In this document: piece after piece, positions 1 to 19,600 of the stretch
Position numbering within the stretch: the first letter of the stretch is position 1
How the letters are laid out: every line of letters starts with the position of its first letter
Assembly (NCBI RefSeq): GCF_028372415.1
Contig: NC_092878.1
Location: forward strand, 28,068,903 to 28,132,902
Direction: 5' to 3'
DNA length: 64,000 bases
Source: Notamacropus eugenii
Taxonomy: Eukaryota > Chordata > Mammalia > Diprotodontia > Macropodidae
Translations under genes and position numbers: made by a program
The notes under the pieces: generated by a model
Told to the model about the DNA's origin: nothing
Database searches by the model: none
The model's input: only the letters and a program-made list of their open reading frames with translations

Positions 1-289
1 TGGCAATTCTTTGACCCTGAATATGACTTTATTTATGGATCACTTTGTTGATCTGACTTTTATACTGGCTTGTGCTGTTGTGGAGTCAGAGGGTGAGAAT
101 GATTTAATAGCTTTGGGAGCTTCTGATGATTACAGTGCTGTGTATGGCTTAACCCTACACTCTCCACCCCCACCCCACCCAGCTCCTTGTGGGCTGTTCT
201 CTGATGGTGCTTTAAGGTCTCCAAAGCACTTAACACAGTACTGCTACATGGATGGAATCCACAGTAAAGGCACCTAGGAAGCCTAGTTA

Positions 290-495
290 ACAGCTCACAA
301 GACTTGGAGCCAGCCAGACCTGTCTTTGAATCGCTGCTCAGTTATGTAACCTTTCTAGCTTCAGTTTCCTCATCTTTAAAACTGAGACATAGTAACAGCA
401 CTTACTGCACAAAATGATTGTGAGGTTCTGAGAAGACAATGTATCTAAAGTGCTTTGCAAACCTTAAAATGCTGTATCAGTGTGAGCTGTTATTA
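290..495 (+). mobile_element. MIR-type SINE
   Basis: Core pattern 'ttcagtttcctcatcttt', then an 'agtgctttgcaaaccttaaa' tail, as in mammalian MIRs. Confidence 0.7.
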
Positions 496-629
496 GCCTC
501 AAGGCTCTCCACACTGCCTTGGTTACTGTGTTCAATCCTGAGGAACTGGGAGGCTGTGCCAGGCTGTGATGGAGAACTGAGGCCAACATATGACTGTAAA
601 TCTATGTGAAGCCTTAAAGAGGGAGGGAG

Positions 630-850
630 GGAAGGAGAGAATAAGCATTATATAGCACCTATTATGTACCAGGCACTCTGCTAAGTGTTCTACAAATTTC
701 TCAATTGATCCTCACAACAACCCGGTGAGGTAGGTGCTGTTATTATCCCCATTTTAGCGGTTGAGGAAACTGAGGCAAATAGGTTAAGTGACTTGCCCAA
801 GGTCACACAGTTCTTCCTGACTCTAGGTCCACTGTGCCACCTAGCTGCCT
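630..850 (+). mobile_element. MIR/MON-type SINE
   Basis: Runs from 'ataagcattatatagcacc' through 'gaggaaactgaggcaaat' to 'tgccacctagctgcc', the diagnostic metatherian SINE pattern. Confidence 0.8.
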
Positions 851-1108
851 TTGGGTTGTAGACCAAGTGGACAGTGCCCCCAAGATATAAATGACCCTCT
901 TGATTCCTTGAACAGGTGTTTTCATATGTCCTTTACCCCTGATTTGTCTCCCTTTCCTGTTTCAAGCCTGGGTAGGGCCCATTGGGCATTCTGGACAGGT
1001 GACCAGGGGTTGTGTTCACCCTTTGTTCCCAAAGAGGACCGTGACATCAAGATGACGACATGACTTGCAGTTGACTTTGATTTGAGTCAGGAAGGTTGCA
1101 GACCATAG

Positions 1109-8272
<7,164 letters not shown>

Positions 8273-8678
8273 ACTCACTGGATGGGTCACTCTAAGCTGG
8301 TCCAGAGAAGCCCCTGGAGTTTCAAGGCTTTTTCCTGGATAGACACAGGGTATGAATAGGGTTCCATTTAGGACACTTTTGCCAAACAGGCATGGCCTTT
8401 GGAACCAAGAATGAGCCATCAAACTGATCCAAACTCAGTCCAATCAGAGATGTGGAGGGACCTTTGGTCTGTTGAGGGGCTATGGAATGATGGAGATGTT
8501 CAAGGGGTGGTTAGGAGAAGAGAAGGGACGGTGGGGCTGGGACCAGACTTAAGTGTAAGAACCTTCCTGCTACCAAGTTCCTCTGTGAATGACAGTAACT
8601 CCAGCCCTTTCCCTTGCTTTGTGAAGCCCTTAGCTATCTCTGTAACTTATTTAATTGGGACTTGTTTGATTGAGTTCC

Positions 8679-8684
8679 TATAAA
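8679..8684 (+). promoter_or_regulatory. Candidate JMJD7 polyadenylation signal (TATAAA)
   Basis: A TATAAA variant hexamer lies about 405 bp after the JMJD7 stop, followed within 70 bp by a GT- and T-rich stretch that would suit cleavage and polyadenylation. No AATAAA was seen in this 3' flank. Inference from position and context only. Confidence 0.35.
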
Positions 8685-9164
8685 TTGTTATTAGCCTTGA
8701 TGTCATGTTGTCTTCTGTCTTTCTTTTTTTCTACTCTCAGCAAGGTAGGACTAACCCTACAGAGTGACCCTACAGAGCTCAGTGGGGCAGTTGGACATTT
8801 GACCCTTTGCTAGCTAGGAAGGGATCAGTACGAAGAAGCAACCTCAGATGAGAAAGGAGACAGCTTTAACCTGGCTCTGTCTTCCATGAAGAACTACTGG
8901 GCTCTTGGGCTCAGCTTCCTCTACTGAACTCCTGAGCCACTGCCTAACCTTCCTTCTAGGAACCTTGATGGAGACCCTGGTCTCTATCTAGAACATCAAC
9001 AGATCTTCCTTTTCTTAATTCACCCAAGGCAACAAGATTAAGGGTCAAACTTTATGCATGAATTCAGAACAAGATGAAAACAAAGGCACAGAAATCACAA
9101 AACAGTCACATTCACATAGGAATTTATAGCCAAAGAATCCCTCAGCCGCCATGCAGAGAAGCAA

Positions 9165-9415
9165 AGGGAATAAGCATTTGTAAAACACCTACTATGGTCC
9201 AGGCTCTATGCTAAGTGCTTAATAATTACTATCGTATTTGATCTTCATAAAAACCCTGGGAGAGTCTGTTATTATCTCCATTTTTTAATTTAGGAAACTG
9301 AGGTAATCATTAAATGACTTGCCTAGGGTCATACAGCTAGTATCTAAGACCAGATTTGAACCCAGGTCTTCCTGATTCCAAGCCCAGCACTCTAACCTTT
9401 GTGCCACCAGCAGCC
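9165..9415 (+). mobile_element. MIR/MON-type SINE
   Basis: Full-length pattern from 'aataagcatttgtaaaacac' to 'tttgtgccaccagcagcct'. Confidence 0.8.
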
Positions 9416-10467
9416 TCCATGTAAGCTTGACTCATACCGAAAGTAGGATCCCCACTTTAGCCTTCTTACAAGGAGTCATCCAGCTTAGGGAAACAAATAT
9501 CTCCCAAGGCAGGCTGTGCTCATTTTGAGGACTCTAATTATGAGGAGGTTTTCCTGACATCTAAGTCTTTGTCATTTCCACCTCCTGCTCCTTGTGCTCC
9601 ACAGGACCAAACAAAACAGATCTAATCTCTCTTCCATATAACCGCATTCAAAGACATGGAGCCAGCCATCAGATAACCCTTATTTAACTTTGTCTGACAG
9701 GGTCTTGGGTTCTAGGGTTGGACTGATGGCAGAGGGAGTGAGATGGTTTTGGGAGAAGCTGTCCTCAACCTCCCAGAGCCGTTCATTCTTCACAAATAGA
9801 AGACACCTATCTGATGACAGTGCCTTTCTGGGAAGGAGTTGGACTCCACAGTCATGCTGTCCCTCTGCTTCTTCCTTACCTACACCAGGCCCAGATCCTA
9901 CCTTCATTCTGGGTTCATCACATTAAATCTTTCCAACATCTGTCTTCAGCTGCAAAATGCCTGAACATGTTGCCATCTTTTCTCTGAAGACCTCACACAG
10001 CCCTTTTCCTGGCCACCTCAACAACCTGAAGCTCTCCTTCCTTGTTAAGATGGGAGAGCCTGGGCCTGGAACACTCTTCTTACAAAGGCCTCAAGCTGGC
10101 TGTTTCGATCAGATCTGGGAATTCCTGTCCCGCTGGCACAGGAAGATTGTGAAACATGGGTTCTTACCAGTACCAGTAGCAGCTTGGGTTTTCTAGGTGG
10201 CCTTTTGAGAGTCCCCTTCCCAGCCTGGTGATTCCTTCAAGTGCCACCTGGTATCTTCCTCTTCAAACTCCTGGACATTTGGCTTTTTGTTAGCAGAGGT
10301 AGGGAGAGATCTGTACAAAGAAAAAACCTCAGATGGACAAGGGGACATCTTCCCTAGCCTTAGAACATGAGGCTCCCATCTGTTGGAAAACTAAGGTACA
10401 GGGAGTTGGGGGACTGGGATGAACCAAACAATGAACTCTGGCACCTAGCTCTGGCTCAGGGGTGTGG

Positions 10468-10470
<3 letters not shown>

Positions 10471-10513
<43 letters not shown>
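10471..10513 (+). repeat. (TG)n microsatellite
   Basis: About 21 perfect TG units, 190 bp upstream of the proposed PLA2G4B exon 1; potentially Z-DNA forming. Confidence 0.97.
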
Positions 10514-10516
<3 letters not shown>

Positions 10517-10703
10517 GCCTGCCTAATTTGTACCTCAAGTAGTTATTTCAGAAATGGGTGTGGGGTTTTTGAGCCAAGGCCAGGGAAGGTGGGAGGAGCT
10601 CTGAGCCATCAGTGACATCCCTGGCCCCAGCATATCTACACACCCAGGCTTCATTGTGGTTGAGACTGCATTTTCCCCTGGTGCTCCACAGGATTTGAAA
10701 GGC

Positions 10704-10712
10704 ATGGCTCTG
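10704..10712 (+). CDS. PLA2G4B: PLA2G4B exon 1 coding part (Met-Ala-Leu), proposed
   Basis: ATG GCT CTG followed directly by a good donor (gtaagg), with a G at -3 and at +4. The human gene also has a three-codon first coding part (Met-Ala-Val) ending in phase 0. Joining this to exon 2 gives a total length close to human. This is inference from exon structure; nine bases cannot be confirmed by similarity alone. Confidence 0.6.
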
Positions 10713-13700
10713 GTAAGGACCCATTGGGGAACCAGGTTCCTGGTGGTTGGGCTCAGGGTCCTGGTACACCATTTCTCACTGCCAGGTTTCACTAGCTCCT
10801 GGGATGACCTTGTCCAAGCCTATTTCTCTTCCTCACTGGACCAGGAGTAACTAACGACACTGCCTCTGTTTATTGGTCCTGTGCCCAGACTCAGTAGTAG
10901 TGTTACAGAGGAAGGAGATGGGGGTTGGGGAGAGGAGCAGGGGAGCCAGGTACTCTCCATATGAGGCAGGGATGAAGGATCTAAGGATACTTAACCTGGA
11001 CAAGAGAAGCTTCAAGGGGCATGTGGAAGATGTTTTCAAATATCTGAAAGGTCATTATGTGGGAAAATTAGATTTTATCCTGCTTGGCCTCAGAGGGCTG
11101 CCCTGGAGGCAATGGGAGAAATTGTGAAGATGCACATTTAGTCTTGATGTTAGATATTAGTTCTGTTAGAACTATCTGAAAGTGAAATGAGCTGCCTCAG
11201 GATAGCCCCAGGAGGCTGTTAAACAGAAGCTGGAAGACCACTTGTCAGAAGTATTATAGTGGGGATTCTGACTTGTACTGGATAGTAATTGAAGTCCCTT
11301 CTAAATCAGGGATTCTGAGCTTCTGAGACAAGGGGAGGAACTCTAGAATATACCGAGTCAGGCTTCAAGTTTAGAAAGTCCTTTGGGTGTCCACAAACAG
11401 ACTCCAGATAGAGCTTCTTGGGACCAGAATTGGTTTCCATGCAATCTGAGGCCTCTGGCCACCAACCTCTGAGGGCCTCATAAGGAAATGAATGATTTGC
11501 CTTAGAGGTCATCCTTTGTGACTCAGCAGCTCCTGGCTTGGGGGTGTGGGGGCCTTAGGGCTGATCTGGGGCAAGCCTCCTTTGTTTTCCGGAGGGAGTT
11601 CTTGTCTTTGCTGTTACTCACTGATAAACTAAGGATAAGAGGAAAGGGTAGGTGGCACCCCAACATCCTTCAGGCACGTCAGGGTAGGCATTACCCCCAT
11701 TGGGGGTATTTGCTGTTGGGAACTTCCTTCCCAAGGTCATGGAATGAGGCAAGAGAAACTATGGATGCAAAACTTGGGGAGATGGAATCCTCAAATAGAA
11801 ACAGAATCGGTCAGTCAGCAAGCATTTACTAGGACCTGGGACTACAAATACAAGGAAGGAAGCTCTCCTGCTCTCAAGGAGAGAATCCATTTCTTTTTGG
11901 CTTATAAGCTGGCCAAGGGCCAGGAGAAAGGATCATACCACCACCACCAACAACAAAAACTAACCCTTTAATTTAGCATAGGGACCCAGGGCCAAGTTGG
12001 CAACTGGCATACCTTGTCCACTCTACCCTTTCTATCTTACTACCAAATCCCCCTTGCCTCCCTCATATCCAGATCAGCAGATAATCTGGGCTCAGTTATA
12101 AGATGAAATATAGGGGAGGAGGGGAAGAAAGAAGGGAGAAAAGGAGGATGAGAAAGATATGAAAGGAAGGAAGAGAAAGAAAAAAGAAAGAAAGACAAGG
12201 ACACACTATATTGAAGGAAATAAGAGACTAGTTCAACAACTTCATCTCCATTCTCAATTCAGGACTGTCCAAGGGGAAGGCAGTGGTTGAATACATGCAT
12301 GAGTTATGTGTCCTCTATGGTACACTCTTTGGGCATCAGACTGAAGAATAGCAAAAATTGCCCCAGTCTACGTCAGCCTCCAATATTCACACAACTGCTC
12401 ATTTACCTCTTCCTCATAGCCCACCCCTGGTAGCAGTCTACTCTCTGTTCGGGTCCTAAAGGCCCATGGCTTCCCATCCAAAGACATATGTGAGTATGAA
12501 ATTCCTTTTCTAGCCCCTTCCTCCCCTGTCAGCTTGATGATCCTAACTGCAACCAGGGGCCAGGACTAGGACTGGAGCCAAGGGATGATGAGGAGAGAAT
12601 AGGGTTGAGGCCGACTAGAACAGCAGGGCAAGGGATGCTCCCAGGGAATACTGGGGGATGTTTGAAATTTTGGCTTCAGCTGATCTTCCATATCCCTTTG
12701 GCTCTGGCTGCAAATTTCCATAGGTCTCTGGAGAGCCTGGTGCTTCCCCCAGTCAGGAGGGAGGTGACTTGGATTCTTTGAGGGAAGAAATGGGAACCTG
12801 TGATACCAAAGGCACCATTACTCCATGGAGGCATCATGGTGTAGTGGAAAGAACACTAGATTTGGAGTCAAAGAACTGAGTTTGAATTTTTGTCTGTGCC
12901 ATTTAACACCCATGAGTCTGGTCAAGTCCCTTAACTTCTCCGGACCTCAGTTTCCTAGTCTGAAAAAAAAGTGGGGTTGAACTAGGTGACCTCTTAGGAC
13001 TCTTCTGGCCCTTGATTGATGATCCTACAATTTTCTGAATGGTGTTCCCTCTTCCTCTGTAGTAACCCCCTCTGACTGCTATGTGAGCCTATGGCTGCCC
13101 ACAGCATCAAGTCAAGAATTTCGGACACGAACAGTAAGGAACTACAAGAATCCCGTTTGGAACCAGACCTTCCGCTTTCGGATCCATAGCCACCTCAAGG
13201 TGCCACAGACAGTGTACACACACACGTACATGTGCATATGTGCACACATGCACACACATATGTCCATGCACGCACGCACAATGGCTTACTGCTGTCTTTT
13301 TTTTTTTTTAACATCATCTTTATTTCAAAATGTATCCTTTCCCCCTCCCCATTCAGGAATTAAAAGGGAGAGACAGAGAGGAAGAGAGATGAAGAGAGAT
13401 GAAGAGAGACAGAAGGAAGGGAGGGAGGGAGAGATAGAGAGAGGAGGAGAGACAGAGAGGGAAAGGAACAGAGAGATGGAGGGGAGAAGAAAAAAGGAGA
13501 GGAGAGAGAGAGTAGGTGGGAGGAGAGAAGGAGAGACAGGGAGAGGGAAAAAGAGGGAAGGGGGAAAAAGGGGGTAAGGAGAGAGGGAGAAACAGAGAGA
13601 GGGAGAGAGAGCAATTCAGGAACACTAATTCCACAGACTGATCAAGTCTGACAGTATATGAGGTATTCCATACTGCTGTTCCCTGAATTTTGCAAAGAAG

Positions 13701-14359
13701 AAAGGGGTCCACATTCATTCATTCAGCAAACATTTCCTTCAACATTTCCTTCTACCCATTTGTAGTCTCTTAATCTCCTTGTTCCTTCTGTCAAGCTTCA
13801 TTTTGTCTTGTTTTCTCTGCTCTGCCTCCCCCGCTCTAGACCCTTTCTTTGAACCATTTCATTTATTTCCTACCTCCCTTATCAGTTTCATCATCTGTAA
13901 AATGGATTTAATAATAACCCGTGTCTTGTAAGGTCTTTGTGAGGATCCAGTGAGGTGATGTGTGTAAAGCATTTGTAATATCTTAAAGCACAGCACGATG
14001 TAAGTGTCATTACTGTTCTCAGAATATGCTGGAGCTGAAAGTGTTTGACCAGGACCTTTTGACCAAAGATGACCCCATATTCTCTGTGCTCTTTGATGTG
14101 GGGACTCTGAAAGCCGGGGAGAGCCAGAGGGAGAGCTTTACCCTCAATCCTCAGGTGAGACTGTGTTCAGCACTTTCATGGTGAGGAGGGAAGCCCTTCC
14201 TTCTCCAAGTTCATCTATTTGTAGGCTCAAGGGGCAGTTGTACTTGGGAGCATCAGAGGGAAAGATGGAGAGAGCTAGTTTGAGAGTTATTATTCACTTC
14301 TCTCTCCCCATATGGAACTCCATCCAGACCAGTTTCTCCATCAAAGCCAGTGTCCCCAG

Positions 14360-14409
<50 letters not shown>

Positions 14410-16573
14410 CTTTCCCAACTGACTTCTTTCTCTCCCAAGGGCAAGGAACAGCTGGAGGTGGAGTTTCATCTACAAAGTCTGTGAGTCTGGGGCTATCTGG
14501 AACCACTGACCTGCTAGGACTTCCTGGGAAGACCCTGTAGGATAGCCGGCTGACATAGTTCTGTCACTAGATAGAGCCTTCTCCCCTCCCAGATTTGATA
14601 TAAACTGTGTAAGATTTTTCTATGGGGAGGGGCCATTGATCATTGGGAATGAGTGCATAGAGTCTCAGTAGGGGAACATGTATGGGGCTGTTTCTTAAAA
14701 CATAGAAACTGGAGATGGAAGGGATCTTGGAGATCATCTTGCCTCACCTCCCTCTTAAGAAATTGAGGCCTAGAGGAATTAATGACCAAGGTGCTGCATT
14801 GAAAACTGGTGGCAAAGCCAGGATTAGAAATCAAATCTTTTATTCCTTTCAGCCCAGCATGCCATGAACAGCTCATCTCCAATGGTGTCCTTGTGGTAAG
14901 TCTGTCTGTTCAAAGGCATTGAATTGAGATGCCTAAAGACCTTCTCCCCTCCCTCCCCACTGTAACCTGGTCCTCATCACCCCTTGCCTGAGGTCCCTTC
15001 TGAGAGAGGACCCAGAAGAAGCATGACAAGGTGGAAGTAGAGCTGGCCTTGGAGCCAGGGAATCTTGCCCCTGACACACACTGACTCAGTGACCCTGGCA
15101 AGTCACTTAACTTGTCAGTGCTCTAGACAGCTCCCTAAGTTGTCTCTAACTCTCTGAGACTATAAGTTGCAGAGAAGATGCCAGCTTACATTGGTAGAGT
15201 GAGGCTTCTCATCCTGAAGTTCCCTCTATCAATGAAATCATAGGTCCAAGTCCCTATTTGTGGAGGAAGGGACAAGATGGAATGAAATGGGAAGGGATAA
15301 CATGGGATGAGATGGGATGGGATGGGATGGGATAGGATGAGATGAGATGGAATAGGAAGAGATGAGATGGGATGGAATGGGATGGGATAGGATGAGATGG
15401 GATGGAATAGGAAAAGATGAGATGAGATTGAATGGGATGGGATGTCTCCTACTTCAGCATTTAGTTTCTGGCTTCCTAAAGAAAGAAGAGAAGGAGATGT
15501 AGTCTCAACACCATAGGTATTTAAGTATGCTGGGACCAGGAATGTCACAGATGGTTCAAAGCTCCTCCCCTCCCTAGTCTTAGCTCAAACCCTACACCCA
15601 TCTAGGACCTGGGGAAGGTCCCTAATCACCTGGGGGCAAGAATAGCATGGTATCAGGGGATCGAGAATGGGAATAGGCTGATTGAGAATGAAGCATGGAG
15701 GGATTAGGAATTCACATCTGAGCTCTTCCATTTCTAACTCAGGCCCGAGAGCTTTCCCATTTGGATGTCCAGCTAGAAAAGATGGGGAGCATACAAGATA
15801 ACTCAGGTAAGCCTCCTTTATTTATCCTAGGGGTATAGACCCTGCTTCTATCAACCCTTACTCTCCACCCTTGTGAGTCAGCCTCCCTAGAAGAGAATCC
15901 AGGCAGCACGGTGCCATGGAAAGACATCTGGGTTCAAATCTTGACTCTGTCACGTAGTACAAGTCACTTAATCTCTCTGGGCCTTAGTTCCCTCACTTGA
16001 AAAATGGGGGAATTGGACTCTAATCACAGAATCCATCTGTGACTCCCAACTAAATCTCTGATCCCAGGAAGAGTAAGGCTTGCAGCGTCTGGTGCCTGGC
16101 TCTAATGCCCACCTCTACCTCCCAGAGTTGTTCAGACTGTTATAGCCTTTATCTCCCCTTCTCTGTTGGGAACAGAGGAGGAACTGGGCTGGGGAATGTG
16201 GTCGTTCATCCCTTGCAAATGACTGATCTTCATCCTGGTGGATCGCGCTTCATTATTGGCATATGTTGGCAGGAGGCTAACCAAGACCAATGTGAGCAGG
16301 GCTTTCCCAGGCACCCCCTGTAGCCACTGGCATTAAATGGGAGGGGAAAGATTGAATCATCTCACCTATCCCCTCAGTTTTCTTTGTGTTTTCTGTGTTC
16401 CAGAGTCAGATGGGGGAGTGGAAGCCCTAGTGCTGGGGTCTTATGAGGGCAGCCAGACTGTTACCCCAGGCACTGGCCCCATCCGCTTCCACTGTCCATC
16501 TTGCTGGGAGTCAGAGCTAAGTGTTAAGCTCCAGGTAATGTTCTCAACCTCCCAGGAGGACAAGAATGTGTGC

Positions 16574-16620
<47 letters not shown>

Positions 16621-19600
16621 AGCATCTATTAAGTGCTTACTAGGTGGAAAGCACTATGCTAAGCATCAGGGATATAAATTAAAAAATCAAGACTATCCCT
16701 GTTCTTAAAAAGCACTCAATCAAAAGGGGGGGTGGGGGTGGTGGATGACATCTACAGGAAGTTTTAGCCTCAAGGTAGCTGGAAAGGCCCAGTGGTCCTC
16801 AGGGCAGAGCAGCAAAGGAGGTGGTAATACATCTTCTTTAGCATCATTTCCACTGGTGAAACTACAAAGGTTTCTAATGCTGAACTATTTTATGGTACAA
16901 AGGACTTTGATGGTGGGAACGTTCTTTTCTGGTTTTCTCTAGCTAAGGCTGCAGAGGAGGTGGGGGTGCTGCTGTACCTGTAGACATATCTCCACAGGGA
17001 TTGCTTTTGGGGAGGATGTCCCCTGAACCCCTCCACCCCAGTCCTACTGCCAATTCTTTCTTCCTCTTTGATAGCCCATTTCCCCCTCCCGTTGCCCTTC
17101 CCCATCCTAGAGAAGGAGAAGATCACCTGTGCTTGGTGGCTCTATGACTCCTAATCTGTTGTCCTCTTGTTTCCACTGTGTTCCCATCCTGTGCCCCATT
17201 AGGTTGGAATGAGGTTGAGTGAGTTGGGTTTGAGGTGATAGTTTGTTCCTTCAAATAATTAATCTTTACTTCTTTCAGGGAACTTCCCAGGAGTCAATGA
17301 AGGTGCCACTGAAGTCATTACCTTCCGGTCACATGGTGAGAGTGTCCTTACCTGCAACAGAGGTAGGAGCCCCAAGTGACAAAAGATAATCTGCTTGGGT
17401 CCCAGAAGGCCTAGCCACCTTTGTTTTTACTTTGTAAAGCTTTGGTTATGCCTTTGGTTTTTTACACCATGGTTATATCCTAATATGTCTCTTTTCATTT
17501 CCCCCTCCCCCTCTGCCTGCCCCCACTGAGGTCTCTCTTGTAACTAAGAGAAACCGTTAAGCAGAATGGGTTGAGGAAGCCTCCATATCTGACGCCTACG
17601 CAGCACTGCATGCTCATGGTTTCTGCCTTCCCAGGAGGGAAAAGCATTTCTTCAGCTCTTTCCTAAAACGGCTCTTTTCCTTTAATCTGAGCTCAGCTTG
17701 CTTGTAGCATTGTTTTAATTTATGTTATCCTAGTTAATGTGTATATTGTTCTCCTGGCTCTGCTTTCCTCATCCCCGATCCGTTCATACAAGTCTTTCCA
17801 TGTTTCTCTGAATCTCTTGTATCTGTCACTTTCAATGGCACCATAGTATTTCACTGAGTTCATTATACCACATTATACCAGTCTCAGTCTATGGGCATCT
17901 ACTTTGTTTTCTGTCTGTCTTTATATGTTCTTTCTTTTCCATAGGACAGTACTCTGAGTACTTAGAGTAGATCCCTAGGGCCCCGGGTTTTGTAGGAAGT
18001 GTCCTCTGAGTAGCCCTGATCTTCAGCCCCCAGGCCATCCCTGAAGGTGGTGTGCTGGGGTTTGAAGAAGTCAGGGCACAAGGCTCTGGGACTGTATTTT
18101 AGGGCTGCCCCGAAGAGGGAGGCAGGGAGGGAAGGCTGGAGCTTGGGTGTAATCAACAGTACATGACAGGACTATTAATGATTTTCAGGAACCTGCACTG
18201 ATGATGCAGCTGAAAACCGAGAAAGGGTGAGTGACTGGTTGCCTTTGGCAAGAGAAAATGGAGATAAAGGGAAACAGAGCTTGGGGAGAAGGAGAGGAGT
18301 CATCAGGCAATAGAGTCATCAAGGTGGGAGGAGCACGGTTAGATAGGGAGGCTGCTGCAGCCCAAATTAATGTCTAGCCAGATCTCAAAGCTATTAAAGG
18401 GCATGAATCACTCTCTCCAGAGGATGTGGTAAGGACTCTAACTGACCTGTGGTAGCTAAAGTTTCTTGTTTTCTGTTTCTTTAAGTTCCAGCAGTAGTTG
18501 GCACAGGGATGCAAAGAAGGATGAGCAGGTACAAAGAGAAAGGTCCATGATAGAGCCTACATTCCTATTTGGGCGTCTGAATCATGCACAGATGGGAGAA
18601 ACAGGCCCAGAGGAGAGAGGAAATAGACTTTTGATTTCTTCCCTCCATTGATTAGCATATGCTGAGGACCTCCCAGGCACTAAATCCTTTACTGTTCACA
18701 GAATCCAGTTAGGAAGGCCCATCTTCTGCTGTCTAGACCCTTGCAGTCAGCAAGAATGACTAATAAATCCCACATTACATTTATTGAAAGTGCAGGTCGC
18801 TGAACTCAACTGTCTGATCCGTATAAGTATCCTGATACGCTTGGTTATGGACCAGTAGTCACCACCACATCTGACTCTGCAGCTCATGAGCATTTCAGGT
18901 GGTAGGGAGGGGAGCTCCTTACCTTAAAGAGGTTGGGGACCCCAGATTTAAAGAGAAATATTTGGCCCTTCTCTTTTTTTTTTTTTGATTCAGCACCCAA
19001 TAGGGTCAGAAGGAGGGTGAACGTTTATGACTGAGGATTCTGAAGTCAGCCTTGGCATGGAGAGTTAGGAGAGTTTCCCAGCCCTGCAAGGTGCCATTTG
19101 TTGTGGAGTGTGGGTCTGTATGTACAGAGATGACTTTATAGTCTCTAGCAAGGGAGCTGAGGAAGAAAGGAAGGAGTTAGGAAATAGAGTAGGGCTGAGA
19201 GTGGGGGGGTCAGAGGGAGGCCAGTTTCCTTCTCTCTAAAAGGTGTGTGAGGTTCCCTGAGGAAGGGACTTAAAGAGCCCCCACTGACACTGCCCATCTT
19301 GGACTGATACGCTGCCTTCCAATCCCTGGCTGTTGTAGCCCTGACGAGCTGGCAGTGCGCCTGGGCTTTGGGCTGTGTGAAGATGAGAAGGTGTTCCTGA
19401 GGAAAAGGAACCAGGTGGTGGCCAAAGCCTTGAAACAAGTCCTGCAATTAAAGGATGAGCTGCAGGAGGATGAGGTTTGAGGGCTGGGCCTGTGTGGAGG
19501 TGGGGGTGGGGCCCTCCCTGACCATCTGAGCCAGGGCTGCTGCACCAGGGCTGAAAGTTAGAACCCAACCAAGCCAGAATCCTCCCTGCATTCGAGGCCA

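Larger units (their letters stand above)
8273..10703 (+). other. JMJD7-PLA2G4B intergenic interval
   Basis: JMJD7 3' UTR at the left, then a SINE (about 9165-9415) and a (TG)n tract at 10471-10513. No other coding exon was recognised. The PLA2G4B promoter should lie near the right end, but I see no TATA box or CpG-rich block. Confidence 0.6.

Noticed and set aside
13083..13577. A 164-codon plus-strand frame starting in PLA2G4B exon 3
   Set aside because: Only the first 39 codons are the real exon; the rest is read-through of intron CA and GA repeats.
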